From NCBI GenBank assembly GCA_963805915.1, contig CAWDWD010000020.1, positions 1 to 64,000 of the forward strand: a stretch of DNA of 64,000 nucleotides, given 5' to 3'. A program made the position numbers and the translations under genes. Source of the DNA: JAEULH01 sp963805915 (lineage in GTDB: Bacteria > Pseudomonadota > Alphaproteobacteria > Rhodospirillales > Defluviicoccaceae). Positions 30,307 through 39,471 of the stretch are shown here, one piece after another; the stretch's first letter is position 1, and each line of letters starts with the position of its first letter. The notes below the pieces were generated by a model. That model saw only the letters and a list, made by a program, of their open reading frames with translations, was not told the DNA's origin and ran no database searches.

Positions 30307-30762
30307 CTATTGATCTTTTTTGCCGCCGAGGAGGTTCTTGAAGCCGCTGTTCTTGGCCTGTGTCGGGGACTTGGTCGGGGGCTTGATCGGGCCGGGCGTT
30401 GCGTCGTTGGCGGGCTCGACCGCGGGGCCCGTTGCCGGCGCGGCCTCGGGCTTCGACAGAACGGTAGAGACCATCGCCTTGTGAACCTTGACGCGGACGT
30501 TCTCGGCGATATCGACGAGGAGGACGTTGTCGTCGACGACCTTGCTGACGCTGCCTTCGATCCCCCCGGCGGTGACGATGCGGTCGCCACGGCGAATCGC
30601 GGCCAGCATTTCCTTGTGCTGCTTCATTTTCTTTTGCTGGGGACGGATCAGGAGGAAGTAGAAGACGACAAAAATCAGGATCAGCGGCAGAAACTGCATG
30701 ATCCCGGCGCCGGCGCCCGCTACATCTCCGCCCGCTTGCGCGAAAGCCGGCGAGATGAACAT
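30307..30762 (-). CDS. yajC: Preprotein translocase subunit YajC
   Basis: This protein of about 151 aa has a single membrane helix, QFLPLILIFVVFYFLLIRPQ, followed directly by the family signature QKKMKQHKEMLAAIRRGDRI and VTAGGIEGSVSKV. The C-terminal extension is rich in proline and alanine. Start 30762 has AGGAG upstream; the longer frame is not supported. It is the first gene of the sec operon, and its promoter must lie near the 46-bp repeat at 30809. Confidence 0.95.
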   Translation of the reverse strand: MFISPAFAQAGGDVAGAGAGIMQFLPLILIFVVFYFLLIRPQQKKMKQHKEMLAAIRRGDRIVTAGGIEGSVSKVVDDNVLLVDIAENVRVKVHKAMVSTVLSKPEAAPATGPAVEPANDATPGPIKPPTKSPTQAKNSGFKNLLGGKKDQ

Positions 30763-30808
30763 CGGTGACTCCTTTGGGGTTGAATTGCGCGTCAGGCCCG
30801 GACTATAC

Positions 30809-30854
30809 GCCGCCGCGCCTCCGTTGCAACCGATAACGCCCCCCTGCATCCCCC
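30809..30854. repeat. 46-bp direct repeat, left copy
   Basis: This is identical over 46 bases to 33946-33991 (both contain CTCCGTTGCAACCGATAACG). It lies 47 bases upstream of yajC. The two copies bracket the SEFIR-STAND-FGE gene. Confidence 0.95.
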
Positions 30855-30950
30855 CGCGTCCGACCCAGCGGCTTGCGGCGGCGCGGCGGCGGCTGTGATT
30901 GCGCGTGGATGTCATATCCGGATACGTTCCTCTCAAATGGGGGGCAAAGG

Positions 30951-33894
30951 GTGACGGACGCGCCGAAGGTTTTCATCAGCTACAGCCATGATGACGAGCG
31001 GCACGAGGACCGTGTGCTCGAACTCGCCAATCGCCTGCGCGTGGACGGGATCGACGCGGAGATCGATCAGTACATCGACTCGCCGCCGGAAGGATGGCCG
31101 TTGTGGTGCGAGCAGAGGATCGAGGAGGCGGATTTCGTGCTGCTGGTCTGTACCGAAACCTATCACCGCCGGGTCGCGAACAAGGAAGTAGCCGGTGTCG
31201 GCCACGGCGTGGTGTGGGAGGCGCGGATCATCCGTCAGCTTCTGTACGATACCGGTTCGGTCAGCGAGAAGTTCATTCCCGTCCTCTTTTCCGATGGCAC
31301 GGCTGATCACATTCCAAGACCGGTGAAGGGCGCGACCCGGTACGTGGTGGATACCGAACCCGACTACGAGCAACTCTGCCGCCAGCTCACCGGCCAGCCC
31401 AAGGTCGTCAAGCCTCCACTCGGCAAACGCAAAGCGCTTCCGCCCAAAAAACCCAAGCCGCAGGCCGCCGCGGCGGCGCGATGGGAAGAGCCAGCGGACA
31501 TATCTCTCCCGGTCCAACCTTCTGCTGCTCCGGAAATTCCGCCCGCCTACATCGAGTGGCTCAAGCGCAGCAACGCCAACGTCAACCTGTTGGGCCAGGA
31601 AGCGGATAAGAGCCATGCTTTCCAGCTGGATCACGTCTATGTTCCGGCGCTCACCTTGGCGAAGTCCCATCCCGATGAAAAGCTAACGGAGGGCAAGGAG
31701 CGCCGCCTTGTCCCGCTGCTGCAACGCCTCGATGGGGAGTCGCTTTGCGTCCTGGCGCAAGCCGGCGCCGGCAAATCCACCTTCTGCCGCTGGGCGGTCT
31801 TGCGAAGCATCGCGGGGGAGGACCTTGGCCACCCGGTTCCGGCCCCGGAGGCGTTCGCCGAGCCCACGCCCGAGCACCTGCGCGGCAGGTTGCCGGTGCT
31901 GGTCGCGTTCCGGGAGTTCGCGCCCCGGACCGACTGGGGCCGTGGCGGCCGGACTTGGTGCCGCTCCGATCTGGAACAGGCCCTTGCGACCTGGGTAGGC
32001 GGCGCGATCGAGGACCTCTCCGGGGAATTGCTGATCGCACACCTGGAAGGCCGGCACCGCTTTCCTGCTCCTGGACGGGCTCGACGAGCTTGCCGAAGTG
32101 GAAACGCGCGATGGCGTAACGGTCTTTCCGCGCAAGCTGGTCTTGAGCGGTCTCGCCGACGCCCTGCCCCAATGGCTGAAGGCGGGCAACCGTGTTCTCC
32201 TCACCAGCCGCCCGGCCGGAATGGAACGAGCAGGTCTCAACCGCCTCGGCCTCGATCAGGCCTTGCTCGAGCCGCTGCCGAGCGGCTTGCAGGACCTTTT
32301 CGTCCGCCGCTGGTTCCACACCCTGCGCAAGGAGGAATTGGCCGCGGGCCTGCTCGAAACCATCCGCGAGCGCGGCGATGAGCTGGCGCCGCTGGTCGAG
32401 AACCCCATGCTGCTGACCGCGATCTGCATTCTCTATGACAGCGGCGGCCGCCTCCCCGGGGACCGATACAAGCTGTACAAGCGCATCGTCGATAACGTGC
32501 TCTGCAACCGCTTCCCCGGCGGCACCCGCCAGACCGAGCCGGTCAAGGCGAGGCTCGAAGCGATCGCGCTGCGCATGCACGAGGGCGATGAGAGCGAGCC
32601 GCGCCGCAGCCCGGCCGCAGAGGTGAGCGAGCTCGAAGTCGAGCAGGTTCTGCGAGACATCGCCGCAGAGGGATGGTGCGAAGAGGACCGGCGCGTCGAG
32701 CCGGCGATCCGCCGCAACGAGCTGCTGGAAAAATCGGGCCTGCTCTTGCCCAGGCCGAACGAGCAACGTCGCCTTCTATCACCTGAGCATTCAGGAATAT
32801 CTTGCCGCCGAGCGCATTCTCAAGTTGGGCGATGATCTGGACGCGGTCATCCGGGAGCGGAGCGCGGTCCCGCAATGGCGACTGACACTGCTGTTTCTGT
32901 TCGCCGGCAAGGTCGACACAACTCGGCCGGAGTGGGGCTCGCGGTTGCTCGGCCGGCTCATCGACAAGCAGCCGCGAACGGCGGTCAAGGCCAATCCGTC
33001 GCCGGCGCTGTTCATTGCCGAGGCGCTCGATTTCATCCTCGCTAAGAACCGCCCAGTCCCAGACCAGGTGAAGAACGCCTTCGCCAGCTTGGCAATCAAT
33101 GCAATCGAGGACGAGATCGAGGTCCGCGCCCGCCAATCCTTAGGGCTATGCCTGGGTCGGTTGGGCGATCCGCGCATCCGGGGCCTGCGCGACCCCGGCG
33201 CGTACATCGAGGTTCCCGCCGGAACCTATCCCTATGGCGACGACAAGAAAGCCAACGTCGAGGTCGAAGTGCCGTTCCTGCTCGGCCGCTATCCGGTCAC
33301 CAACGGCCAGTACCGGGAGTTCCTTGAAGACGGTGGCTATGCGATCGGCGATGGTGGTCGGAGGACGGGTGGAATTGGCTGCAAGGCGGAAGGGGTGACG
33401 GAACCCGCTCGATGGCACGATCGGCGCTGGAATGGCCCGAACCAGCCGGTTGTGGCCGTCAGCTTCTGGGAGGCCGAGGCCTGCTGCACCTGGGCCGGCG
33501 GGCGACTGCCCAGCGAACAGGAATGGGAAGCCGCCGCGCGCGGCCCGAAAGCGACCTCGATTATCCATGGGGCGAGGACTGGGCGAACGGAATCTGCAAT
33601 ACTCACGAGGCGGGCCTCGGCGTCACTTCGCCGGTCGGGCTGTTCCCTAGTGCGCGCCAGGCCGACTTTAGGGTATCGAGGATCTGGCGGGCAACGTTTG
33701 GGAGTGGTGCGCAAGTTTCAACAGCCCGTAGAACGAGTAATGCTCGTGTGCTGCGCGGTGGGTCCTGGAGTTCCGTCCATAAGGACTTCGCGCGCTCAGC
33801 CAACCGCGGACGGGTATCTACGCCGCACGACCGGCTAAACTTTTTCGGTTTCCGTGTGGTGTGTTCGTCCCCATCTTCGGGCACTGATCACTGA
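30951..33894 (+). pseudogene. SEFIR-STAND ATPase-FGE(CLec) fusion gene, multiply frameshifted
   Basis: GTG 30951 after GGGGGGCAAAGG starts a SEFIR domain (KVFISYSHDDERHEDRVLEL, WCEQRIEEADFVLLVCTETY, residues about 5-155). A proline-rich linker is followed by a STAND/NACHT-type ATPase (Walker A QAGAGKSTFCRW near 31755, Walker B FLLLDGLDEL near 32065, TSRP near 32203), a helical region with FYHLSIQEYLAAERI, and an FGE-sulfatase/C-type-lectin-fold domain (YIEVPAGTYPYGDD, LGRYPVTNGQYREF, GRLPSEQEWEAAARG, AGNVWEWC, RVLRGGSW, FGFRVVCS). Frame changes occur near 32050, 32768, 33550, 33668 and 33730. The intact product would be about 980 aa. By architecture it would be a bacterial conflict or antiphage sensor with a SEFIR effector and a ligand-binding FGE module. 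No partner gene lies nearby. Five indels suggest genuine decay. Confidence 0.85.
33760..33866 (+). other. Possible variable region of a diversity-generating retroelement target
   Basis: The C-terminal codons encode GGSWSSVHKDFARSANRGRV followed by STPHDRLNFFGFRVV. In many DGR targets this place reads GGSWNNNxxxARSANRNRxxxxxRNNNxGFRVV, with the variable residues coming from AAY codons mutated at adenine. Here the variable codons mostly keep a pyrimidine third base (AGT TCC GTC CAT, GAC TTC, AAC TTT TTC), as expected. No reverse transcriptase or A-rich template repeat is present in the window, so the assignment rests on this pattern only. Confidence 0.45.
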
Positions 33895-33945
33895 AGCGAA
33901 GCGCAAGCGGAGCATGCGGCGCGCAGCGCCGTCTTCGACTTCTAA

Positions 33946-33991
33946 GCCGCCGCGCCTCCGTTGCAACCGATAACGCCCCCCTGCATCCCCC
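33946..33991. repeat. 46-bp direct repeat, right copy
   Basis: This is identical to 30809-30854 and lies about 50 bases after the end of the SEFIR-STAND-FGE gene. A shorter echo (AACGCCCCCCCTGCA) follows at about 33994-34008. Confidence 0.95.
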
Positions 33992-34094
33992 GTCAACGCC
34001 CCCCCTGCAGCCCTCGACCAGGCCGCCGGCCCCGCCGCCCCAACCTTTGCAGGCGTCTTGCCCGGGCGCGGCGGCGGCTTTATAGGCATCGCTC

Positions 34095-35033
34095 ATGGAA
34101 CAGCCGGACATCGCCGCCCTCATGAGCCGCGCCGTCGCCGCGCTGGAGCGACTGGCGCCGCCGCCGCCGGCTTCTGCGGACTTGCGCGATGCCGACGCCT
34201 TCGTTTGGCATCCGGACGGCCGGTTGCAGGCGGTCGCGCGGGTCAGCCGGGTCGACCTGGCCCTGCTGCGCGGCATCGAGCCGCAGGCGGACGTTCTGCT
34301 CGGCAACACCCGCCGGTTCGCCCGCGGCCTGCCGGCCAACAACGCGCTGCTGTGGGGCGCGCGCGGCACCGGCAAGAGTTCGCTGGTCAAGGCCGTCCAT
34401 GCCCGGATCAACGAGGAGCTGGCCGCAAAGGCCGTGGCCAACGAGAACACGGGCGGAAACGGGGCCGGGGCCGGAAACCGGCGCGCGCTGGCGCTGATCG
34501 AGATCCACCGCGAGGACATCGCCACCCTGCCCCGCCTGCTCGGCGCGCTGCGCGGCTCGGCCCGGCGCTGCGTGCTGTTCTGTGACGATTTATCGTTCGA
34601 CGGCCAGGACGCGGCCTACAAGTCTCTGAAGGCGGTGCTCGAGGGCGGGATCGAGGGCCGGCCGGAGACGGTGGTGTTCTACGCCACCTCCAACCGCCGC
34701 CACCTGATGCCGCGCGACATGATCGAAAACGAGCGATCGAGCGCCATCAATCCGGCCGAGGCGGTCGAGGAAAAGGTCTCGCTGTCGGACCGTTTCGGCC
34801 TGTGGTTGGGCTTCCACGCCTGCGACCAGCGAACCTTTTTCGCGATTGTCGAAGGCTACGCGGACTATTTCCGTCTCGACATCGCGCCGGAGCAGTTGCG
34901 CGCCGAGGCCAACGTCTGGTCGGTCGGGCGCGGCGCCCGATCGGGGCGGGTCGCCTGGCAGTTTATCCAAGATCTCGCCGGCCGCCTCGGCCAGCCCCTC
35001 GCTCGGCCGCCCCGCGATCCGCCGGTGTCATGA
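34095..35033 (+). CDS. DUF815 AAA-type ATP-binding protein
   Basis: This 312-aa protein has a P-loop NTPase with Walker A LLWGARGTGKSSLVKA (about 95), Walker B RCVLFCDDLSFD (about 160), and the DUF815 signature YATSNRRHLMPRDMIEN followed by LSDRFGLWLGFHACDQ. The family resembles AAA+ proteins of unknown function. It normally neighbours yajC in this group of bacteria, but here the pair is separated by the SEFIR island. The last codons fall inside a 13-bp tandem repeat. Confidence 0.93.
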   Translation: MEQPDIAALMSRAVAALERLAPPPPASADLRDADAFVWHPDGRLQAVARVSRVDLALLRGIEPQADVLLGNTRRFARGLPANNALLWGARGTGKSSLVKAVHARINEELAAKAVANENTGGNGAGAGNRRALALIEIHREDIATLPRLLGALRGSARRCVLFCDDLSFDGQDAAYKSLKAVLEGGIEGRPETVVFYATSNRRHLMPRDMIENERSSAINPAEAVEEKVSLSDRFGLWLGFHACDQRTFFAIVEGYADYFRLDIAPEQLRAEANVWSVGRGARSGRVAWQFIQDLAGRLGQPLARPPRDPPVS

Positions 35034-35059
35034 GCCGGTGTCATGAGCCGGTGTCATGA
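35021..35059. repeat. Three perfect tandem copies of a 13-bp unit at the DUF815 stop
   Basis: GCCGGTGTCATGA is repeated at 35021, 35034 and 35047. The TGA in the first copy is the stop codon, so copy-number change would not alter the protein. Confidence 0.95.
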
Positions 35060-35206
35060 GAACGCATGATCGCGGCCCGGCCCAGGCTCGGCCCGCGTGC
35101 AAATTGACGTCGGCCGACGCGGTCACTACGCTTGCAAAAAGAGGTGGATACGGGTCATTCCGGCAGCCATCTTGACCCATCTCACCACGTCAGCAGTGAG
35201 GCACAG

Positions 35207-37003
35207 ATGGCGTCCTATCGCGCTCCCGTCAGCGACATGCGGTTTGTTATCAACGAGCTCGCCGGATTCGATCAGGTCCGCGCGTTGCCCGGCGGCGACG
35301 AGTTGAACGAAGATCTTCTCGACGCCATTCTCGACGAGGCCGACCGCTTGGCCTCCGGCGTCCTCGCGCCGCTCAACGCCATCGGTGACCGCGAGGGCTG
35401 TCATTTCGAAAACGGCGTCGTGCGCACCGCCCCCGGCTTCCGCGACGCCTACAGCCAGTTCGTCAAGGGCGGCTGGAACGGCATCCAGGCCGCGCCCGAG
35501 GACGGCGGCCAGGGTCTGCCCAAGCTGGTCTCGACCGCGGTCTCGGAGATGTGGACCAGCGCCAACATGGCGTTTGGCCTGTGCCCGATGCTCACCCAGG
35601 CGGCGGCGGAAACCCTCGCTCATCACGGCGACAAGGCGCTGAAAGCGCGCTATCTTGCCAGGCTGGTCAGCGGCGAGTGGACCGGGACCATGAACCTGAC
35701 CGAACCGCAGGCGGGCTCGGACCTTGCGCGGGTGCGCACCCGCGCGATCAACGTGGGCAACGGCGAGTATCGGATCAGCGGTCAGAAGATCTTCATCACC
35801 TACGGCGATCACGACCTCGCCACCAACATCGTCCACATGGTTCTGGCCCGGCTGCCGGATGCTCCCGAGGGTGTCAAGGGCTTGTCGCTGTTCCTGGCGC
35901 CGAAGTTTCTGGCCGACGAAGACGGCGGGCTTGGCCATCGCAACGACCTGCGCTGCGTCTCGCTCGAACACAAGCTCGGCATCAACGGCAGCCCGACGGC
36001 GGTGATGTCGTTCGGCGACACCGACGGCGCCATCGGCTACCTCGTCGGCGAGGAAAACCGCGGGCTCGATTTGATGTTCACGATGATGAACAATGCCCGC
36101 CTCGCGGTCGGCCTCGAGGGCATCGGGATTGCCGAGCGCGCCTATCAGGACGCCCGCGCCTACGCCCTCGAACGCGTCCAGGGCCGCGATCTCGGCAGCG
36201 ACGATCCCGATCCGGTCACCATCGCCCACCACCCCGATGTCCAGCGGATGGTGCTGTCGATGAAGTCGCAAACCGAGGCGGCCCGCGCGTTGGCCTACGC
36301 CGTCGCCGCCGGCCTCGACATCGCCGAGCGCCATCCCGACCCCGAGGTCCGACGCGGGCGGCGGCAGATCGTCGAGCTGCTGACCCCGGTGGTCAAGGCG
36401 TGGTCGACCGACGTCGGCATCGAGGTCGCGAGCACCGCGATCCAGGTGTTCGGGGGGATGGGCTACATTGAGGAAACCGGCGTCGCCCAGCATTTCCGCG
36501 ATGCCCGGATCGCCGCCATCTACGAGGGCACCAACGGCATCCAGGCGAGCGACCTCGCCGGGCGCAAAGTCGGCCGCGACGGCGGCGCCGCGGCGGGCGC
36601 CTTCATCGCCGAACTGCGCGGCATTGATGCCGAGCTGGCGGCCGGAGGGGCCGACTGCGCCGCGACCGGCCGGCGCTTGAGCGTCGCGCTCGACGATCTC
36701 GCCGCGGCGACCGACTGGGTCGTTTCAACCTACTCGACCCACCCGCGCCGTGTCGCCGCCGTCGCCGTACACTACCTTAGGCTGATGGGCATCGTCGCCG
36801 GCGGTGGAGCGATGGCCAAAGCCTCGCTTATCGCGTCGCGTCACCTCGCCGCCGGCGAGGGTGACCCGGCGTTCTGGCGGGCCAAGCTGGTCTCCGCGCG
36901 ATTTTTCGCCGACAATTATCTGACCCGGAGCGGCAAGCTGCAAATCCTGGTGGGCGAAAGCTGGGCCGCGCTCGAAGATCTCGATCCCGAGCGCGATCTC
37001 TAG
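35207..37003 (+). CDS. Acyl-CoA dehydrogenase (DmdC/AidB-like, long form)
   Basis: This 598-aa protein starts MASYRAPVSDMRFVINELAG, typical of the long acyl-CoA dehydrogenases with an N-terminal extension. Domain order is N-terminal helical, middle beta (TGTMNLTEPQAGSDLARVRT, GQKIFITYGDHD), C-terminal helical with FGGMGYIEETGVAQHFRDAR and the catalytic-glutamate region AAIYEGTNGIQ, then an extra C-terminal domain. It oxidises an acyl-CoA with FAD; relatives include 3-methylmercaptopropionyl-CoA dehydrogenase, but the substrate cannot be read from the sequence. Start 35207 fits the family better than the open upstream reading. It is monocistronic here. Confidence 0.92.
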   Translation: MASYRAPVSDMRFVINELAGFDQVRALPGGDELNEDLLDAILDEADRLASGVLAPLNAIGDREGCHFENGVVRTAPGFRDAYSQFVKGGWNGIQAAPEDGGQGLPKLVSTAVSEMWTSANMAFGLCPMLTQAAAETLAHHGDKALKARYLARLVSGEWTGTMNLTEPQAGSDLARVRTRAINVGNGEYRISGQKIFITYGDHDLATNIVHMVLARLPDAPEGVKGLSLFLAPKFLADEDGGLGHRNDLRCVSLEHKLGINGSPTAVMSFGDTDGAIGYLVGEENRGLDLMFTMMNNARLAVGLEGIGIAERAYQDARAYALERVQGRDLGSDDPDPVTIAHHPDVQRMVLSMKSQTEAARALAYAVAAGLDIAERHPDPEVRRGRRQIVELLTPVVKAWSTDVGIEVASTAIQVFGGMGYIEETGVAQHFRDARIAAIYEGTNGIQASDLAGRKVGRDGGAAAGAFIAELRGIDAELAAGGADCAATGRRLSVALDDLAAATDWVVSTYSTHPRRVAAVAVHYLRLMGIVAGGGAMAKASLIASRHLAAGEGDPAFWRAKLVSARFFADNYLTRSGKLQILVGESWAALEDLDPERDL

Positions 37004-37124
37004 GTGCCGGGGCAAAAGCCGCCGATTGACCGGCCGCCCGGCCCCGCCTTTTCGGTGACGCGAATTTTTATTGCCTCGGCTGGCTCGGCGGCTACGCTCG
37101 GCGCGGAAGGAAGGTCTCGCGCGG

Positions 37125-39344
37125 ATGCATCCCCTGGCCAAAGCGATACGGGCGGACGCGGCGGCGGTTGTCGCGGTTACGACGCTTTGCATGATCGCAG
37201 GGGTCCTCGCCGGGACCACCGGACCGCTTCTTGCCGCCGAACCGGCGCCATCACAACCGGCATCGGCGCAACCCGCGTCCGCCAAGCCGCCGCCGCCCAT
37301 CGACTTCACCGCCGACCAGGTCACCTATGACAGCGACCGCGGCATTGTCCGCGCCTCAGGCCGAGTCGAGGCCGTGCGCCAGGACACCCAGCTGTTCGCC
37401 GAGACGATCACCTACGACCAACCCAACGACATCATGACGGCGAGCGGCAACGTCGTCATCGCCGAGCCGACCGGGGAGACCTTGTTCGGCGACCATGTCG
37501 AGCTCACCGGCGATCTGAAATCGGGCATTGTTCAGGATTTCCGCGCCATTCTGAGCGACGGTGCGCGCGCGAGCGGGAGCAAGGCGCGGCTCAAGGACGG
37601 TAATCGCACGGTCGCCAGGAACGGCACCTACACCCCTTGCGCGCTCTGCGCCGAGAACCCGTCGCGGCCGCCGCTATGGCAGATGAAGGCCGCCAAGGTC
37701 GTCCATGACCGCGAAAACAGGATGGTCACCATGGACGACGCGTGGCTCGAGATCGGCGGCGTTCCGGTGGCCTATACGCCCTACCTGTCGCTGCCCGATC
37801 CGACCGTGAAGCGGAAGTCCGGCTTCCTGGTCCCCGGCTTCGGCAGTTCGTCCGACTTCGGCCCGTTCATTCAGACCCCCTACTTCTGGGCGATGTCGCC
37901 GAACGAGGACGCGACCGTGACCCCCTGGTGGCGATTCCAGGAGGCGCCGGTGCTGCAGGGCGAATACCGCCGCGAACTGCAGCATGGGGCGATCAACGCG
38001 ACCGGCAGTCTGACCAGCGACTCCGACCAGGGCGTCCGCGGCCATATCTTCGGCGCCGGGCGCTACGATATCGACGAAATGTGGCGGGCCGGGCTCAACA
38101 TTAATCGCGCCTCCGACCGGACCTATCTGCGCCAGTACGATTTCAGCGACGATAGCACGCTGACCTCGCGGCTCTACGCGGAGGCCTTCAACGATCGCAA
38201 CTACTTCGTCGCCAACACCTATGCCTTCGATGAACTGTCGAGCAGCGTCGACCAGTCGAGCGTGCCGTACGTTTTGCCGCAGTTCGATTTCTACGGCGTC
38301 TACGACGGCCCCTTCGACAGCCGCCTGACGATGCACACGGACGCGCTTTCGCTCATTCGCGACGAGGGTCAGGATACCCGCAGGCTGTCTCAGCGCGCGC
38401 AGTGGGACGTGCCGGTACGCGGCGAGATCGGCGATGTCTATACCTTCTCGGCCGCCTTCTGGGCCGACGGCTACCAGGTGAACGACTTCGTGCCGCCGGG
38501 CGATACGGACCGCTTCAACGGCGTGACCGGCCGGGCCTTCCCCCAGGTCGGGGTGGACTGGCGGTTGCCCCTGATCAAGACCGGCGAAAGCGTCCAGCAG
38601 ATCGTTCAGCCGCGGGTTGAATTCATCGCCGCGCCCAATTCGGGAAACCCGAACCGGATCCCCGACGAAGACAGCCAGTCGTTCGAATTCGACGAGACCA
38701 ACCTTTTCGGCTTCGACCGCTTCGCCGGGCTCGACGTCGTCGAACCCGGGTCACGCTTCAACTACGGCCTCGAATGGGACCTGTTCGCCAACAACGGCGC
38801 CAGCGCTTCCGTCATCGTCGGCCAGGCCTACCGCTTCAAGCAGAGCGATGTTTTTCCGAATGGTTCCGGACTGGACGAGAACTTCTCGGATTATGTCGCG
38901 GCGGTGGATCTGTCGCCCGCGCGCTATTTCGACCTGCTCTACCGGACCCGGATCGACAAGGACGATTTTTCCCCGCGCCGACACGAACTCGGCGCCCGGA
39001 TCGGGGTCGACGCCATCAGTCTGGACACCCGCTACGTGTACTTCGCCGGCAATAACGAGTCCAACGACGAATTCAACAAGGGCCGCGAGGAAGTGAGCTT
39101 CAACCTTCGTACCCGCTGGACCCGCTACTGGTCGTCGCAGATCTACGGCATCCGCGACCTGTCCGGCGGCGGCGTTTGGCGCCGCGCCGGGTTGCGCGTC
39201 CTCTACGAGGACGAATGCTTCGAGGCGTCCGCCGAATTCCGCCGTAAGGACTACTCCGAGCGCGACCTGCAACCGTCCAATGCCTTCATCGTCCGCATCG
39301 GACTCAAGACCCTCGGCGCGATCGGCGGCGGCATAAAACCTTGA
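37125..39344 (+). CDS. lptD: LPS-assembly protein LptD
   Basis: This protein of about 739 aa has a signal peptide (TTLCMIAGVLAGTTGPLLAA) and a periplasmic OstA/LptA-like beta-jellyroll (FTADQVTYDSDRGIVRASGR, VVIAEPTGETLFGDHVELTG). The outer-membrane barrel contains the conserved VAYTPYLSLPDPTVKRKSGF. Cysteines in TPCALCAENP and DECFEA could make the inter-domain disulfides. LptD with LptE inserts lipopolysaccharide in the outer membrane. Start 37125 follows GGAAGGAAGG. It heads lptD-surA-pdxA-rsmA, a classic gene order. Confidence 0.96.
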   Translation: MHPLAKAIRADAAAVVAVTTLCMIAGVLAGTTGPLLAAEPAPSQPASAQPASAKPPPPIDFTADQVTYDSDRGIVRASGRVEAVRQDTQLFAETITYDQPNDIMTASGNVVIAEPTGETLFGDHVELTGDLKSGIVQDFRAILSDGARASGSKARLKDGNRTVARNGTYTPCALCAENPSRPPLWQMKAAKVVHDRENRMVTMDDAWLEIGGVPVAYTPYLSLPDPTVKRKSGFLVPGFGSSSDFGPFIQTPYFWAMSPNEDATVTPWWRFQEAPVLQGEYRRELQHGAINATGSLTSDSDQGVRGHIFGAGRYDIDEMWRAGLNINRASDRTYLRQYDFSDDSTLTSRLYAEAFNDRNYFVANTYAFDELSSSVDQSSVPYVLPQFDFYGVYDGPFDSRLTMHTDALSLIRDEGQDTRRLSQRAQWDVPVRGEIGDVYTFSAAFWADGYQVNDFVPPGDTDRFNGVTGRAFPQVGVDWRLPLIKTGESVQQIVQPRVEFIAAPNSGNPNRIPDEDSQSFEFDETNLFGFDRFAGLDVVEPGSRFNYGLEWDLFANNGASASVIVGQAYRFKQSDVFPNGSGLDENFSDYVAAVDLSPARYFDLLYRTRIDKDDFSPRRHELGARIGVDAISLDTRYVYFAGNNESNDEFNKGREEVSFNLRTRWTRYWSSQIYGIRDLSGGGVWRRAGLRVLYEDECFEASAEFRRKDYSERDLQPSNAFIVRIGLKTLGAIGGGIKP

Positions 39345-39471
39345 GCGAAGGGCTTTGCCGATTGAACGAACGCCTCTTCGCCGCCACCATGAGCATGGTC
39401 GTCGTTCCGGCGACGGGTTATAGTCGGCGGAAGCTCCCCATGAATCCATCTTCGGCCACCTCCGGGGCGTC

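Noticed and set aside
33895..34094. Template repeat or reverse transcriptase next to the putative variable region
   Set aside because: The segment is GC-rich, has no A-rich copy of 33760-33866 and holds no ORF of reverse-transcriptase type.
35126..36493. 455-aa minus-strand ORF opposite the acyl-CoA dehydrogenase
   Set aside because: Shadow frame; the plus strand has the full family signature.
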